DNA of 64,000 nucleotides from Planctomicrobium piriforme (GCF_900113665.1 NZ_FOQD01000016.1:62001-126000); one strand, 5' to 3'. Counted from the stretch's first letter, positions 25,319 through 34,105 are shown. Numbers and translations: made by a program. Notes: generated from the sequence alone by a model not told the origin.

Positions 25319-26848
25319 ATGGCAGATCCAATGACGGAAATCGACGAATTGCTCCGCAGTCTCGGCTTCTCGGCCGGCGACAATGCGGTCCATACAACAG
25401 ATAAATCTTCTGAACAGCGGCCAGCCGGAGATCACTCCAGCGAGCAGGGAACGCTGCTGGCCGAACGGCATTCGTCGTCGGGGATGGATCCGCTGGCGGC
25501 TTTTCCACAAGACATCACACGACAACCGATCATCAAGTCGAAGCTCGAAACGCCGCGGGAAGAGATTGCCAAGCGTACCAACGGACGGTTCGTCCCCATC
25601 GCCTCCGATTCTCTCGAAGAGGCCGGGCTGCACTTCACCGAACTCAGCGACCTGCTGATGAAGTCGCTGGCGCTGCGGGGGATCGAATCGGGTTACAACA
25701 TCGCCCGCGCTGTGGGTATGAAGTTCCCCGTCGTCGAAGGGGTGTTGCGGCAACTGAAAACCGACCGACTGGTCTCTTACCGCAACTCGGCCACCGGCGG
25801 AGACTATCTTTACGAACTCACCGATCAGGGCCGCGAACGGGCCCGCATTCTCTCCGAGCAAAATTCCTATCTGGGCACTGCTCCGGTTCCGCTGACGCAG
25901 TACGTCGAAAGCGTTCAGGCGCAGTCGATCGAAGGCCGCAAGCCTCCGCTGGCGTCGATTCGCGCCGCCTTTGGCGATCTGCAGGTGGAAGACCGGCTCG
26001 TCTCCAACCTCGGTCGGGCAATTCATTCCGGACGCGGCATGTTCCTCTACGGTCCGGCCGGAAACGGAAAAACCAGCCTCGCTGAACGCATCACGAAATC
26101 ATTCGGCGACACGATCTGGATTCCCCGTGCGATTACCGCCGCAGGAGAAATTATCCGTCTCTTCGACCCGAACCGTCACAAACTGGCGGCCACGTCCCCC
26201 GTCGATCAGGAAGTGGTCGATGGACGCTGGGTACAGATCGAACGTCCCACGATTATCGCGGGGGGTGAACTCCGCATGGAGAACCTCGAAGTCACCTATA
26301 TTCGCCGGACAGGCGTGGGGGAAGCTCCCCTGCAGATGAAAGCCAACTGCGGCACACTGCTCATCGACGACTTCGGGCGTCAGCGCATGAGTATCGACGA
26401 GTTGCTGAACCGCTGGATCGTGCCGCTCGAAGAACGCTTCGATTACCTCCATCTCGAAAGCGGACGCAGTATTCAGGTGCCGTTCGACGAACTGATTATC
26501 TTCTCGACCAACCTGCAGCCCAAAGATCTGGTCGACGAAGCGTTCCTCCGCCGGATTCCCTACAAGATCGAAGTCCAGAATCCGACCGAATCGGAGTTCC
26601 GCAGCCTGTTCCGCACCGTGGCCGATCAGGGGGGCTTCGAGTGTTCGGTCGAGATGATCGAATACACGATCGACGTCCACTATCGACGCGCCGGCCGCAC
26701 ATTCCGGTTCTGCCATCCCCGCGACCTGCTCCGACAGATCGAGAACAGTTGCTCGCTCCACGAACGGGCAAAGATCGTCACGCAGGCCGAGATCGACGAA
26801 GCGGTCGCGAACTACTTCGCCATCATGTGCGATGATCACTCGGCCTAG
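25319..26848 (+). CDS. AAA family ATPase with N-terminal winged-helix region
   Basis: 509 residues from ATG 25319. Residues ~100-180 look like a winged helix (LLMKSLALRGIESGYNIARA, then LRQLKTDRLVSYR and YLYELTDQGRERA). The ATPase part has Walker A GPAGNGKTS at ~245-253, Walker B TLLIDDFG with D350/D351, and a sensor-1-like IIFSTNL. It ends with an AAA lid-like helical region. Sequence near DEAFLRRIPYKIE resembles MoxR/DnaC-type AAA proteins. The cellular role is unknown. DNA binding by the winged helix is inference. A hairpin repeat overlaps its stop. Confidence 0.75.
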   Translation: MADPMTEIDELLRSLGFSAGDNAVHTTDKSSEQRPAGDHSSEQGTLLAERHSSSGMDPLAAFPQDITRQPIIKSKLETPREEIAKRTNGRFVPIASDSLEEAGLHFTELSDLLMKSLALRGIESGYNIARAVGMKFPVVEGVLRQLKTDRLVSYRNSATGGDYLYELTDQGRERARILSEQNSYLGTAPVPLTQYVESVQAQSIEGRKPPLASIRAAFGDLQVEDRLVSNLGRAIHSGRGMFLYGPAGNGKTSLAERITKSFGDTIWIPRAITAAGEIIRLFDPNRHKLAATSPVDQEVVDGRWVQIERPTIIAGGELRMENLEVTYIRRTGVGEAPLQMKANCGTLLIDDFGRQRMSIDELLNRWIVPLEERFDYLHLESGRSIQVPFDELIIFSTNLQPKDLVDEAFLRRIPYKIEVQNPTESEFRSLFRTVADQGGFECSVEMIEYTIDVHYRRAGRTFRFCHPRDLLRQIENSCSLHERAKIVTQAEIDEAVANYFAIMCDDHSA

Positions 26849-26861
26849 AGCAGTTTGCTCT
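26847..26861 (+). terminator. AGAGCA hairpin at the ATPase stop codon
   Basis: Same AGAGCA-GTT-TGCTCT hairpin plus TACCGGGTGC as at the ftsI stop. The following spacer (26862-27201) holds no gene. A TTGACA box at 27005-27010 precedes the basic-protein gene, but no good -10 is found 17 bases on. Confidence 0.45.
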
Positions 26862-27201
26862 ACCGGGTGCAGGCGAATGGACGGTTTTCACTTGATGACC
26901 ATCGCTATTATCGCCGGCGGAATGCTGAACACGAAAAGTGAAAATGCTCTCGTATTGTGTGCCTCCGGCACGCCTGTTTTGACGAAGCCGGGGCGCAGGG
27001 TTTCTTGACATTGTGCATCCCGCACGGGAAAACATCGCATCCATCGCGGCGCGGGCGGTTCGTTCTGCCCCCCCAATGAGCAAGCGGCGGCTTCAACCAT
27101 CTGAGGCGTCCGCCGCAGAGAGCGATGCAGACGGCTGGTCGGAACGGCAAGTTTCGGCTCGTCGCCCCATGACGGGAAACACAGGCAAGGAAAGATTCCA
27201 A

Positions 27202-27444
27202 ATGAGCGGTCCAATCGTGCGTACAGGGGCGACCCCGAAGTTCTGGAATAACTGGGACCAGGCGTTCGGCAAAAAGACCAAAGCCTCGAAGGCCGCTGCG
27301 GCCCCTGCCCCGGCGCCGGTCGAAAAAGCTGCCAAGCCAGCGACCAAGAAGAAAACCGTCACCGCCAAGAAGCCTGCGGCGCCCGCTGTCGCTCGCAAAG
27401 TGACGACCGCCAAGCCGGCCGGCAAACCGTCTCGCAAGAAATAG
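27202..27444 (+). CDS. Lys/Ala/Pro-rich basic protein, histone-H1-like tail
   Basis: 80 residues from ATG 27202, chosen for its AAGGAAAG ribosome site; the frame is open further upstream without support. The first ~25 residues (MSGPIVRTGATPKFWNNWD, then QAFGKK) look folded, with an aromatic FWNNW core. The rest is a disordered tail of AAKKPA-type repeats like bacterial histone-H1-like or nucleoid proteins. Proteins beginning with a similar MSGPIVRTG segment are familiar from planctomycetes but have no assigned role. Nucleic-acid binding is inference from charge. Confidence 0.7.
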   Translation: MSGPIVRTGATPKFWNNWDQAFGKKTKASKAAAAPAPAPVEKAAKPATKKKTVTAKKPAAPAVARKVTTAKPAGKPSRKK

Positions 27445-27465
27445 TCAGTCGGTTATCTCGCCCTT

Positions 27466-27596
27466 GATGCGGGTTGGGTGCCACTGCACTGCGAGCAGCG
27501 CCGAACGTCAAAACGGGACTCAACTGTGGGAAGAATGCTGAAATCATTCAGCGCCCAACTGCATTCGCACGGCTCGCAGAGCCGTGGCACTCGAAG
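27466..27596 (+). repeat. Twin-hairpin element, family A, copy 1
   Basis: About 131 bases. A left hairpin (CACTGC-ACT-GCGAGCAG region) and a right hairpin (CACGGCTC-GCA-GAGCCGTG) flank a middle part (GGGAAGAATGCTGAA). The outer ends form an inverted GTGCCAC. It is about 89% identical by eye to the reverse complement of 43285-43415. It translates to a peptide-like string in one frame in both copies, but the frame has no other sign of coding. Its right end contains the GTG start predicted for the next gene. Confidence 0.8.
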
Positions 27597-29203
27597 CGGG
27601 AACCGTTGTTGTGGATGCTGCCGTCACTCAAGCTGAACCGTCTTCACCGCAGGCGCGGACGGAGCGGTTCGCCTGGGGGCCGGTGCTGTGTCTGTGGGTG
27701 CTGCTGACAGGCTGGTCGCTGCTGCGCGTGCCGATTCCCGGCGTCAACGAGCCGCACTATCTCGGCAAGGCGCGGCACTGGTGGAATCCGGACTGGTGTC
27801 CCGGCGACTTCTTTCTCGATTCCTCCAATCCCCATCTGGTGTACTACGCCACGTTCGGCAGCCTGACCCAATGGCTCGCCTTCGATCAGGCCGCGTTCGC
27901 AGGAAGAGCGATCGGCCTGTTAATTGTCGCCCTCGGCTGGCAACGCCTGTCGCAGTCGTTGACTGGTCGACGCTGGGATGGCGTGCTGGCGCTGCCGGTC
28001 TTTTTGACTCTGCATGCGACCGGCAATTTCTCCGGCGAATGGCTGGTAGGGGGCACGGAGTCGAAGGTTCCTGCCTATGGCTTTCTCTTCTGGGCGATTG
28101 GCAATCTGCTGATCGGAAGACTTTTACCTGCCGGTGCGCTCGCCGGGTTGGCGGTCAGCTTTCATCCATTGGTGGGATTATGGGGAGTTATCGCCGGCGC
28201 GATCGCGACAGCCGGAGTCCTGCTGCAGCGACGCAGGCGGCATGACCTTCAGCCGACTGAGACCACATATTCTCTGGTGAATATCGCCGCAGCCGTTGGA
28301 TTGGGCGTGTTACTCGCCCTGCCGGGACTGATTCCTGCCCTGCAGACGCTGGAAGGAGGCGACCCCCAGTTGGAACATGCCGCCACACAGCTTCAGGTGG
28401 CGGAACGCCTTTCACATCACCTCGACCCCATGCGGTTCCCCAAAACTGCGTACTGGTTTGCGGGATCCCTGCTCGCCATCTGGCTGCTGCTCTTGCGTGA
28501 CTTCCCGAATGACAGCCGCCAGCGGTGGTGGCGTTGGTTCGTGCTGTCTGCCGTCTTCATTGCTGTCGTCGGTATCGCCATTGGGTTCGGGCCGCGGCCG
28601 ATGGCACAAATGCCCGGCTTCGGGTGGCGCAGCAGTCTGTTGAAGTTCTATCCGTTTCGATTGGGAGACCTGATTCTCCCCGTCGCGGTCAGTCTGGCCG
28701 CCGTGCAGGCGGTGATGTCTTGGACACAGCAGCCATCCGCATCCGTTTCGAAGAAAAGCCTGCTCACCGCAGGTCTTGTCGCCTGTGTCATTGGAGCGAT
28801 ATCGATTCCATTCCCGGATCAGAATCCAAGCCGGCTCTCACCCCGTGAGCAGGAGGACTGGATCGCCGCCTGCCACTGGCTTCGCGACCACACCGAGCGC
28901 ACTGCTCAGGTCTACGCGACAGACGTCGGCTGGGCGATCAAATGGTTTGCCGAACGTCCCGAGTATGTGAACTACAAAGACGTGCCACAAGACGCGAAGT
29001 CGCTGGTGGAATGGAATCAGCGGCTCTGGAAAATCGCCCGTTGGCGGATTGCAGTGATGGCCGACGGCCAGGTGACGCCTGAAGAACTCGCGGACCTGAA
29101 GCAACAGACCGGTCTGTATGCGTTGCTCGTCGGTCGTTTTGGCCCAGTGAAGGCCAAACCGGCCTACGCCAACGAAAACTACCGGGTCTATGTGTTGCCT
29201 TGA
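27584..29203 (+). CDS. Large multi-pass membrane protein, glycosyltransferase-like topology
   Basis: Up to 539 residues with ~9-11 hydrophobic segments. It has a periplasmic first loop (GVNEPHYLGKARHWWNPDWC) and a C-terminal soluble part (WIAACHWLRDHTERTAQVYA). This layout is shared by GT-C-like membrane enzymes and a planctomycete DUF6798-like family; no catalytic DD/DE loop could be fixed. The GTG at 27584 lies inside a repeat element, so translation may start at GTG 27611 or further on. No functional partner is adjacent. Confidence 0.65.
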   Translation: MALEAGTVVVDAAVTQAEPSSPQARTERFAWGPVLCLWVLLTGWSLLRVPIPGVNEPHYLGKARHWWNPDWCPGDFFLDSSNPHLVYYATFGSLTQWLAFDQAAFAGRAIGLLIVALGWQRLSQSLTGRRWDGVLALPVFLTLHATGNFSGEWLVGGTESKVPAYGFLFWAIGNLLIGRLLPAGALAGLAVSFHPLVGLWGVIAGAIATAGVLLQRRRRHDLQPTETTYSLVNIAAAVGLGVLLALPGLIPALQTLEGGDPQLEHAATQLQVAERLSHHLDPMRFPKTAYWFAGSLLAIWLLLLRDFPNDSRQRWWRWFVLSAVFIAVVGIAIGFGPRPMAQMPGFGWRSSLLKFYPFRLGDLILPVAVSLAAVQAVMSWTQQPSASVSKKSLLTAGLVACVIGAISIPFPDQNPSRLSPREQEDWIAACHWLRDHTERTAQVYATDVGWAIKWFAERPEYVNYKDVPQDAKSLVEWNQRLWKIARWRIAVMADGQVTPEELADLKQQTGLYALLVGRFGPVKAKPAYANENYRVYVLP

Positions 29204-29212
29204 TCTACCGGT

Positions 29213-30139
29213 TTAGTCAGGCTTCCTCTCACCAAGCAGGAGCGGCAAGCTCTTCAAGGCCGCCAGTGCGAACTGCGACTTTCTCACGACAGGTCGTTGC
29301 TCCCAGACGCGGTAATCGATCCGTTCAATCGCATCCAGTATCAACAGTCCTCCCTGGATGAACAGGTTGATGTCGAGCTTGACCCTACCGGGCATGCAGC
29401 CGACCAGCGGCTTGCCGGCCAGTAACAGTTGCCGTGCCCGATCGACTTCGAACTGCATCAGAGCCTGAAACTCCGGCGTCGATCGTCGTTCGCGTCGCTG
29501 CACTTCGGGATAGCCAAACCGATCCCGGTCCTCTCGCGGCAGGTACACGCGGGCTATCGCGTCGTCTCTGGCGATGTCCTGCCAAAAGTTCGCCAGTTGC
29601 AGGCCGGTGCAGATCGAATCCGACCAGACGAGCGTTTGTTCGTTCACTCGATCGACCAGCGACAGCACCAGCCGCCCCACCGGATTGGCACTGCGACGGC
29701 AATAGTCGAGCAGCTGCCCGTACGTCTCATACTCCCGCACCGACTGGTCCTGCACGAATGCCGAGATCAGGTCTGCGAATGGCTCTTTGGGAATCGAGAA
29801 CCGTTCGATGGTCGGACGCAGCGCCACGAACACCGGGTGCCGGGTCTCGCCGGCATAGCAGCGATCCAGCTCAGTCTGCCACCACTGCAGGAGTTCGAGC
29901 GACCGCTGCGGGCTCCCGGTTTCATCCCCGAGGTCGTCCGCCCAGCGGCAGAAGGCGTACACATTGTAGAAGTGCTGATGGAGCGATCGCGGCAATAGCC
30001 AACTGACGACGGGGAAGTTCTCGTAGTGAGAAGTCGCGAGTGTGCGGCAATACTGCTCGGCATCTTTTTGCGAAGGGGCCGCTGTGCTGGAGTCCGGTCC
30101 CCAGATCGCCAGATCGTCGATGACAGAGCGGCTGACCAT
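29213..30139 (-). CDS. hpnC: Squalene/phytoene synthase family, HpnC-type
   Basis: 308 residues. NFPVVSWLLPR (41-51) and YAFCRWADDLGDE (61-73) are hallmark HpnC motifs. The first Asp-rich motif is D68-D-L-G-D72 and the second D188-I-A-R-D192 (NFWQDIARD), both intact. HpnC acts with HpnD and HpnE to make squalene from farnesyl diphosphate through hydroxysqualene, feeding hopanoid or sterol synthesis. hpnD, hpnE and a cyclase are absent from the window, so the pathway is scattered. It is convergent with the membrane protein gene, 9 bases from it. Confidence 0.88.
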   Translation of the reverse strand: MVSRSVIDDLAIWGPDSSTAAPSQKDAEQYCRTLATSHYENFPVVSWLLPRSLHQHFYNVYAFCRWADDLGDETGSPQRSLELLQWWQTELDRCYAGETRHPVFVALRPTIERFSIPKEPFADLISAFVQDQSVREYETYGQLLDYCRRSANPVGRLVLSLVDRVNEQTLVWSDSICTGLQLANFWQDIARDDAIARVYLPREDRDRFGYPEVQRRERRSTPEFQALMQFEVDRARQLLLAGKPLVGCMPGRVKLDINLFIQGGLLILDAIERIDYRVWEQRPVVRKSQFALAALKSLPLLLGERKPD

Positions 30140-30166
30140 CGGTTCTCGTACGGCCCTATCAGGGAA

Positions 30167-30195
30167 TAAAAAAAGGACGCTCAGAAAGCGTCCTT
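30167..30195 (-). terminator. Intrinsic terminator for the 32-aa basic protein gene
   Basis: Read on the minus strand: AAGGACGC, a 7-base loop, GCGTCCTT followed by more T (seven or so). A perfect 8-pair stem 25 bases after the stop. Confidence 0.9.
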
Positions 30196-30219
30196 GAGAC
30201 TTTAAGACTGACTCGGCAA

Positions 30220-30318
30220 TTACGTCTTGATGCCGGCGCGCTTCAGGCGGCGGGCCTTCGAGCTGGCGGGACGCTTGCCGTGGTTGGCTTTCTTCAAACG
30301 ACGCTGTGTCTTCGACAT
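30220..30318 (-). CDS. 32-residue highly basic protein
   Basis: ATG 30318 with a GAGG site 5 bases upstream, stop TAA at 30222-30220, and a textbook terminator downstream: a complete small transcription unit. The peptide (MSKTQRRLKKANHGKRPASS, then KARRLKRAGIKT) is about half Lys/Arg/His, like the tiny ribosome-bound proteins bL34/bTHX/COX24-like, but I cannot match it to one. An rRNA-binding ribosomal accessory peptide is a reasonable inference. Confidence 0.75.
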   Translation of the reverse strand: MSKTQRRLKKANHGKRPASSKARRLKRAGIKT

Positions 30319-30633
30319 GAGAACCTCATCCGTTTTGCTGTGTCCGGCCTTGGACTGCCGGAAGAATTCTTGTGTATCAGGGAGCGGAAGATTCTATCGA
30401 CCGTCCTCTCGCAGGAAAAGCGACTTTTGTGAATCTGTTCCGGTCGGTCAGGAAATAATCACGCCTGTTGATGCGAGTTGAATTTTCCGCCACAACTCCC
30501 CACTGCTGGCGTTGCGTCTCCGGCGAAATGTCATGACAATCGGCCTTTTGCTGCTGTTCGGGCCGGTTTTTTCCTGCGAAACAGCGGTTTGCCCGGCCTG
30601 TCCTGTCAGGCCCCAGTTCACACCCCAAATACC

Positions 30634-32019
30634 ATGTCCAGTGACGTTGCTTTCCAGTCCAGTATCGGCGCGGGGCCCTCGTTCACCTACGGGATCGACG
30701 AAGTCCTCACCGCCTGCCCCCGATCCGGGAAATTGCTGGACGTGCAGTACGACTGGAATCGGGTGCCGGTTCCCTCGTCGCTGAAGGAATTCGAAGCCCG
30801 TTGGAGCCGCCGGGGGAATCCGCTCGATTTCAGCGGCGTCTGGAGGTTTCGCGAACTGCTCCCGTTTGCCCCCGACAATCAGATCGTCACCATCGGTGAA
30901 GGTCAGACGATCCTGCAAAACTCCCCGCAGGTGGCCCGCTACGCCGGAATGAACACTGGCTGTCTATTTCTGCAGTACGAAGGGTTGAATCCGTCCGGCA
31001 GCTTCAAAGACAACGGCATGACGGCCGCTTCGACCCACGCCCGCATGGTCGGCGCGAAGGTCGCCGCCTGTGCCTCGACCGGGAACACCAGTGCTTCGCT
31101 CGCCATCTACGCCGGCGTGACCGGGTTGTTCAAGGTGATTGTGTTCGTCGGCAGCGGCAAAATTGCCTATGGAAAGCTCTCGCAGGCCCTCGACTATGGC
31201 GCTTTGACGCTGCAAATCGAGGGGGATTTTGACGACGCCCTGAAGCAGGTGCAGGCAGTCTCCAAAGAGGCCGGCATCTACCTATGTAACAGCGTGAATC
31301 CCTTCCGGCTCGAAGGCCAGAAGTCGATCATGTACCGCGTGCTGGAAGGTCTCGGCTGGGAAATTCCTGATTGGATCGTGGTTCCCGGCGGCAACCTGGG
31401 GAATTCGAGCGCGTTTGGAAAAGCATTCATCGAACTCAAACAACTTGGCCTGATTGACCGTATTCCCAGGTTGGCAGTCATCAATGCGGCGGGGGCGAAC
31501 ACCTTGTACGAGCTGTACGAGAAAGGGGGACTGCGGTGGAACAATGGTTCGCCCGATGAAGCCCTCGTCGACTCATTCTATCGCAGCATGGACAGTGAAA
31601 ATCGCCGGGCGAAAACGCTGGCCAGCGCCATCGAAATCAATCGGCCCGTGAATCTGGAAAAATGCCTGCGGGCTTTGGATGCCTGCGACGGCGTCGTGCG
31701 TGAGGTTTCAGACGAAGACATTCTCGACGCCAAAGCACAGGTTGGGGCGGGTGGCTTCGGTTGCGAACCTGCGAGTGGCGCCAGCGTGGCCGGTGCGAAG
31801 CTGCTTCGGCAGCAGGGGATCATCGCTCCCAGCGATCGGGTGGTGTGCATCCTGACTGGTCACCAGCTCAAAGATCCCTCGGCCACGGTGCATTACCACG
31901 CTGGAAATGGTCAAACAGGGGGTTCAGGGGCCGATTCCGCAGAAAAATTTCAAAATCGACCCGTTGCCGTGCCCAATAACATGGAAACAATTCTGGATGT
32001 GATCCGGAAGATGCGTTAA
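30634..32019 (+). CDS. thrC: Threonine synthase
   Basis: 461 residues from ATG 30634; the longer open frame upstream adds no conserved part. It converts O-phosphohomoserine to threonine with PLP. The PLP lysine is in NPSGSFKDNG (K125). STGNTSASLA and the phosphate-binding VVPGGNLGNSSAFGKA are fold-type II signatures. The C-terminal half (VGAGGFGCEPASGASVAG) closes the active site. The N-terminus includes LTACPRSGKLLDVQYD, a zinc-finger-less form of the usual CxxC region. Alone; no hom or thrB nearby. Confidence 0.92.
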   Translation: MSSDVAFQSSIGAGPSFTYGIDEVLTACPRSGKLLDVQYDWNRVPVPSSLKEFEARWSRRGNPLDFSGVWRFRELLPFAPDNQIVTIGEGQTILQNSPQVARYAGMNTGCLFLQYEGLNPSGSFKDNGMTAASTHARMVGAKVAACASTGNTSASLAIYAGVTGLFKVIVFVGSGKIAYGKLSQALDYGALTLQIEGDFDDALKQVQAVSKEAGIYLCNSVNPFRLEGQKSIMYRVLEGLGWEIPDWIVVPGGNLGNSSAFGKAFIELKQLGLIDRIPRLAVINAAGANTLYELYEKGGLRWNNGSPDEALVDSFYRSMDSENRRAKTLASAIEINRPVNLEKCLRALDACDGVVREVSDEDILDAKAQVGAGGFGCEPASGASVAGAKLLRQQGIIAPSDRVVCILTGHQLKDPSATVHYHAGNGQTGGSGADSAEKFQNRPVAVPNNMETILDVIRKMR

Positions 32020-32104
32020 AGTCTGGCCCACGTCCTGATCAAATCAATTCTGCGAAGACGCACATCGAGCTTGTCACACCTCTGGATTCTCTGGAGGGAA
32101 ACAA

Positions 32105-32647
32105 GTGCAGGACCGGCGGACGGAGCACAGTATGTTCAGCCCTTTCGAAGAACTCGAATACCTCGCTGATTACCTTCCCGAAGAGGGGGAGGCGGTGCTG
32201 ATTACGCGCGAGTCGGGCGAATTGGTATGCAAGCCATATGCTGCCAACGACTTGCGCGACGGCGTTGACGATGCCGAACTCTACGGGCTGCTGGTGCAGT
32301 CGAATGAACGGCTGAACCGTCGCGGACTGCTCCCTTTATGGCTGGCTGCGACCGTCATTTTCTTCAGCGCCATCATTCTGCACGGCATCCTGGGGCTCTC
32401 CTGGCACCGCTGGTACCTGATTCCCGGCGTCACCATTCTGACGCTGTACGGCTCGCTTTTCTGGATTCGCGTTCGCCGCAACCGCTTGTTCCGCTCAGAA
32501 ATCCTGCCCGTGATCATGCGGGAATTGGGCAGACGGCGGATTCGTCCCTACTCGCTGCTCGCCGGCGTGCGTCAGCATGGAGAACTGCGGACGCTGATGG
32601 ACGAACTGATTCGCTGGACGCCTGAGCGTCAGTTGCCGATGACGTAG
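32105..32647 (+). CDS. Two-helix membrane protein, unknown
   Basis: 180 residues from GTG 32105, chosen for GGAGGG six bases upstream; ATG 32132 is a plausible alternative. An acidic N-terminal ~70 residues are followed by two membrane helices (LPLWLAATVIFFSAIILHGI and LIPGVTILTLYGSLFWI) and a basic ~60-residue C-terminal tail. I do not recognise the family. It lies upstream of a rhomboid gene on the same strand, 154 bases away. Confidence 0.6.
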   Translation: MQDRRTEHSMFSPFEELEYLADYLPEEGEAVLITRESGELVCKPYAANDLRDGVDDAELYGLLVQSNERLNRRGLLPLWLAATVIFFSAIILHGILGLSWHRWYLIPGVTILTLYGSLFWIRVRRNRLFRSEILPVIMRELGRRRIRPYSLLAGVRQHGELRTLMDELIRWTPERQLPMT

Positions 32648-32801
32648 GCCGACCGGCTGTGCTACTCTTTGATGCGGCAACGGCGAAACCGCTTAAAACG
32701 GCATCCGACACTGCGGATTCAATCGCAGCGTGAATGGCTGGCCTGCGACAGGCAACCCAACAGACAATGGTGCGAACAATGCTCGGAAGGCGCCGAGAAT
32801 A

Positions 32802-33698
32802 ATGGGGATCGAAAATCGCGAGTACATGACGGAAGGCCCGCACTATCGGGCGGGCGGATGGTCTTACTGGTCCGCGGTCAAGCTGCTGATCGTCATCAAC
32901 GTCGTCGTCTTTCTGCTGCAGACGATTTTCCCGCTGACGCTTGAGATCTGGTTCGCACTCATCCCTGATGCAGTGCTGCATGGTCAGATCTGGCGGCTCA
33001 CGACCTACGATTTTCTGCATCAGACGAGCGACAATCTTCCGCTGCATCTGCTCTTCAATATGTGGCTCCTCTGGCTGGCCGGGGGACGCGTTGAAAGCGT
33101 GTTAGGCAAAAACGAATTCCTGGCTTTTTACCTGCTGGCCGGCATCCTCTCGGGAATCACCTTCATGCTCTGGGGGATGGTCACCAAGACGTCCGGTATC
33201 GCCATCGGCGCCTCGGGCGCAGCGGTCGCCGTGATGATCGTCTATGCCCTGAACTGGCCGCAGGAACGCTGGTATATCTGGGGCATTCTCCCGATTCCGG
33301 TCATTGTTCTGGCCGCCTTGAGCGCACTATTCGACATTATGCCGATGCTGCAAGAACTGCGGGGACCGGGCCAGGGGGACCGCATCGCCCACTCCGCACA
33401 TGTCGGCGGTATGTTGTTTGGCTTTCTGTACGCCCGTTATCGCTGGCGGATTCTTGACTGGCTGCCATCGTCAACCGGCCGCAAAATGCAGAATCCGTTT
33501 CGCCGCCGTCCCAATCTCCGCGTGCATGTGCCGGAGCAGGAACAGCCCGTCGTGCAGCAAGAGCGGATTCCCGCCACGGTCGAAGCCCGGCTGGACGAAC
33601 TGCTGGAGAAGATATCGCAACACGGTGAGGCGAGCCTGACCGACCAAGAACGCCGCTTCCTCACCGACACCAGCCGCCGCTACCGGAACCGGAAGTAA
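32802..33698 (+). CDS. Rhomboid intramembrane serine protease
   Basis: 298 residues from ATG 32802 (another ATG at 32826). Six or seven helices. The catalytic serine is in GASGA (S138) and the histidine in HSAHVGG (H200), with the oxyanion region HLLFNMW (H82, N86) conserved. It should cleave membrane proteins inside the lipid bilayer; substrates unknown. A ~90-residue cytoplasmic C-terminal tail (EARLDELLEKI, then SLTDQERRFL) is added after the last helix. The next gene encodes an isolated H-box domain, 52 bases downstream. Confidence 0.9.
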   Translation: MGIENREYMTEGPHYRAGGWSYWSAVKLLIVINVVVFLLQTIFPLTLEIWFALIPDAVLHGQIWRLTTYDFLHQTSDNLPLHLLFNMWLLWLAGGRVESVLGKNEFLAFYLLAGILSGITFMLWGMVTKTSGIAIGASGAAVAVMIVYALNWPQERWYIWGILPIPVIVLAALSALFDIMPMLQELRGPGQGDRIAHSAHVGGMLFGFLYARYRWRILDWLPSSTGRKMQNPFRRRPNLRVHVPEQEQPVVQQERIPATVEARLDELLEKISQHGEASLTDQERRFLTDTSRRYRNRK

Positions 33699-33750
33699 CA
33701 CTTCCACTCGCGCATCACACTCTGCTCGCATCCTGCTGATTGAACCTGCC

Positions 33751-33999
33751 ATGGAAGACGTTCCACATCCGGCGAATCTCGACGCGGTGCAGCAGCGGCT
33801 CAGACAGCTTGCTCACGATCTCCGTTCGCCCCTGACGGTCATCAGCATGGGCCTCGAAGCGCTGCAGCACGCCCGGAAAGACGATCAGGAATTTCGCACG
33901 CTATGCGACATGATCGAGCAACAAGGCATCGCCGTGCTGCAGGCGAAGCTGGAATCCCTCGACGCCTTCGACCCATCCAAAGCCGAGTCGAATCCCTGA
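33751..33999 (+). CDS. Stand-alone histidine-kinase phosphoacceptor (HisKA) domain
   Basis: 82 residues. QLAHDLRSPLTVISMGLEAL (H22) is a canonical H-box, followed by a second helix (FRTLCDMIEQQGIAVLQAKL), i.e. a complete DHp hairpin. No HATPase domain follows, and the frame ends with a stop. It cannot phosphorylate itself; it might be phosphorylated in trans or be a relic. It lies just after the rhomboid gene. An AT-rich word repeat (GAATTTGAAGCTTTGAGATT type) follows at 34008-34083. Confidence 0.7.
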   Translation: MEDVPHPANLDAVQQRLRQLAHDLRSPLTVISMGLEALQHARKDDQEFRTLCDMIEQQGIAVLQAKLESLDAFDPSKAESNP

Positions 34000-34105
34000 T
34001 GTTCTTGAGCCAGATTCCGTTTTTGGAATTTGAAGCTTTGAGATTTGTTTGAGTTTTGGAGCTTGAGATTTGAAATTTGCCGTTCTCACGCCGCTCTCAA
34101 AACTC

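Noticed and set aside
27005..27033. Sigma-70 promoter before the basic-protein gene
   Set aside because: TTGACA is perfect, but the sequence 17 bases on (GAAAAC) is a poor -10, so it is not listed as a feature.
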